DNA of 6,200 nucleotides from Desulfobacterales bacterium (GTDB taxonomy: Bacteria; Desulfobacterota; Desulfobacteria; Desulfobacterales; Desulfosalsimonadaceae): assembly GCA_007135795.1 (NCBI GenBank), contig SLIE01000163.1, positions 1-6,200 on the forward strand, written 5' to 3'. Below the pieces are notes generated by a model. That model worked only from the letters and a program-made list of their open reading frames with translations, searched no databases and was not told the origin of the DNA. The translations under genes were made by a program, and so were the position numbers. Shown in pieces: positions 4,740 to 6,200 of this stretch (position 1 is the stretch's first letter; every line of letters starts with the position of its first letter).

Positions 4740-6200
4740 CTACGTGACGGTTGCCAGAATTCCACCGAAAACCGCTGTCACGCCGCTGACCGTGGCTGCA
4801 ATGAAAATCCACCAGGTGGCACTGGCGGCCGTTTTTCGCATTTGATCCGCCTGGTGCATAGCTTCTTGCTTGGCTTGTTCCATACGATGCTCAACTTCCC
4901 TTTTCATTTGCTCGGCCCGGTGAATGGACTCATCCCGAATTGTCATGATCTGATTGACGACATTATCGGCATCTTCACGGGAGATATGGCGATTGCTTGT
5001 CACGATTGCCATTATATCTTCCCGGTTCAGATGTTTTGCCCTGCTATAGAGATCCTCGGCCGCAAATTTCGGGTCGCTGAACATCACTTCCAGGTCATAG
5101 CGTATGGCTTCCGCATCCAGCGTCGGTCGATCGAGGGATGCGATATATGCCTCGATGCGATTTAATGCGTGTTCCTTTTTTGAGGCAGCACCTTCCTTCC
5201 GTGCCTCGACACCTGCCTGCATGCCTGCCTTTTGTTCCTGTGCCTGGCTTGTAAACGATTCGATAACACGCCAGACCCGCTCCACGTATTGATGGGCTTC
5301 ATCCTTGCTGATGTCCTGGCGCTGAGCGATGAGCGTTTCAATGGTATCCCGGTCGATGGAAGCAAGTCTTTGCTGCAAGGCATCGATACCTTCCCAGGGA
5401 TCCTTGAACAGCAGTTCCAGATCACGTTTGATCCCCTCGGGTTCGAGTTGTTCTTTACCCGTCTGGCTAAGGAAATCTTCCATGGTCTTGCGCATTCTTT
5501 CAGCTTCTTCATGGCTTAACCCAGCTGTCCGCATGGCACTATCTGCGACTTTCTCGTGACTGGCTTTTCCGGATTCCATTTCTTCACGGGCCTCGGACAC
5601 CATTCCGCGCAAATGGTTGGCTGCGCCACGTGCTTCTTCTTTGCTCATATGTTTTCCCGAAGTGCGGACCTGCCGAACAACTTCCTGGATTCCACCGGGG
5701 CCGCCGTCGGGGCTTATAAATTCTTCGATCCTCAGTTCATCGATCAGGCTTTCGAGTTCGTTTCGAAAATCTTGCGGCGAATATTCAGGTTTAAGTTCAC
5801 GGATGTAGTCCTTAATCTGGCGTTGCAGGTCCACATGACCGAATAACTCCGAGTGGACAGCCTTGGTGATCGATCGTACCTTGTCTTCTTCGCGTCGGCC
5901 TTCGGATTTGCGCATGAGTTGAGAGGTCACCTGCGTAATTGATTGAAAACTTTGCTTGGCCACATAGGCGATTGCGCCGACCATGGTGGTGCCGACTTTT
6001 AATTCAAGGATGAAGGTGATCAGGTAGGAAAGTCCCCAGATTACCAGGGCTACGATAATTGCGAAGGCAACGTTCGTCGGGCTGATAATCTCCAGGGCCA
6101 GCCATGTGGCAAAAAATAATGCGATGCTTGCGGTGATCGTCGCCATCAGCCCGAAGCCGGTACTGATGCTGCGCATGGTGGAATGTATCTCGTCGGTGTA
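4740..6200 (-). CDS. Multi-helix membrane-anchored protein with internal repeats, function unknown (5' end may lie outside)
   Basis: Not recognised as a named family. The first ATG in the window (6174-6176) gives 478 residues, but no ribosome site precedes it and the frame stays open to the right edge (YTDEIHST before the Met), so the true start is probably outside. Counting from that Met, membrane segments lie at about 8-30 and 36-57, then a charged helical region, a coiled coil rich in Glu, Lys, Gln and Met (about 412-448), and a last membrane segment at 455-475. The helical region holds a repeat of about 70 residues: 233-305 and 341-411 are clearly alike (IKRDLELLFKDP against IRYDLEVMFSDP; QRQDISKDEA against SNRHISREDA). 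A weaker copy lies at 122-189 (HMSKEEA). A membrane-tethered scaffold or envelope-organising protein would fit, but this is inference. It converges on the phospholipase-D-type gene. Confidence 0.75.
   Translation of the reverse strand, partial: YTDEIHSTMRSISTGFGLMATITASIALFFATWLALEIISPTNVAFAIIVALVIWGLSYLITFILELKVGTTMVGAIAYVAKQSFQSITQVTSQLMRKSEGRREEDKVRSITKAVHSELFGHVDLQRQIKDYIRELKPEYSPQDFRNELESLIDELRIEEFISPDGGPGGIQEVVRQVRTSGKHMSKEEARGAANHLRGMVSEAREEMESGKASHEKVADSAMRTAGLSHEEAERMRKTMEDFLSQTGKEQLEPEGIKRDLELLFKDPWEGIDALQQRLASIDRDTIETLIAQRQDISKDEAHQYVERVWRVIESFTSQAQEQKAGMQAGVEARKEGAASKKEHALNRIEAYIASLDRPTLDAEAIRYDLEVMFSDPKFAAEDLYSRAKHLNREDIMAIVTSNRHISREDADNVVNQIMTIRDESIHRAEQMKREVEHRMEQAKQEAMHQADQMRKTAASATWWIFIAATVSGVTAVFGGILATVT

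Overview
The window reads as a moderately GC-rich bacterial chromosome segment. It carries a tightly packed metabolic operon on the plus strand (1-2800), a degraded spacer (2694-3385), a phospholipase-D/cardiolipin-synthase-type gene (3386-4453), a short spacer holding a broken gene copy and a palindrome (4454-4739), and a long minus-strand membrane-protein gene that runs to the right edge (4740-6200). No RNA gene, CRISPR array, transposase or phage gene was seen. Taxonomy cannot be fixed from the sequence. Codon use and the style of the spacer repeats remind me of Desulfobacterota (sulfate-reducer relatives), but that is recall only.

The operon runs: end of a GH15 glucoamylase/trehalase-type glycosidase, a metal-dependent cyclase-family hydrolase (PF04199), an aldonolactone/alditol-oxidase-type FAD enzyme (VAO family), and an Anabaena-sensory-rhodopsin-transducer-type protein (ASRT, PF07100). 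Each junction is a 4-base ATGA stop/start overlap, so the genes are almost certainly co-transcribed and translationally coupled. A fifth ATGA overlap leads into an unrecognised 36-codon reading frame. Together the set suggests a sugar-release and sugar or lactone oxidation route, with ASRT as a small-molecule-binding partner. No rhodopsin gene lies in the window.

The spacer after the operon holds the 3' end of a gene whose start is missing (about 2819-3067). Its C-terminus looks like those of c-type cytochromes, but this is a weak assignment. It is followed by about 320 bases of noncoding sequence with an imperfect direct repeat and a plausible promoter for the phospholipase-D gene.

The most unexpected item is at 4468-4651. 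On the minus strand it is a diverged copy (about 83% identical by hand alignment) of the last third of the cyclase gene at 506-1126. The copy has no 5' part and carries a one-base frameshift. Most of its differences are silent, so it probably comes from a once-functional paralog. It breaks off exactly where a palindrome (4652-4680) begins.

The minus-strand gene encodes a protein with two N-terminal membrane segments, a long charged helical region with two clear and one weaker copy of a roughly 70-residue repeat, a coiled coil and a C-terminal membrane segment. I do not recognise its function.
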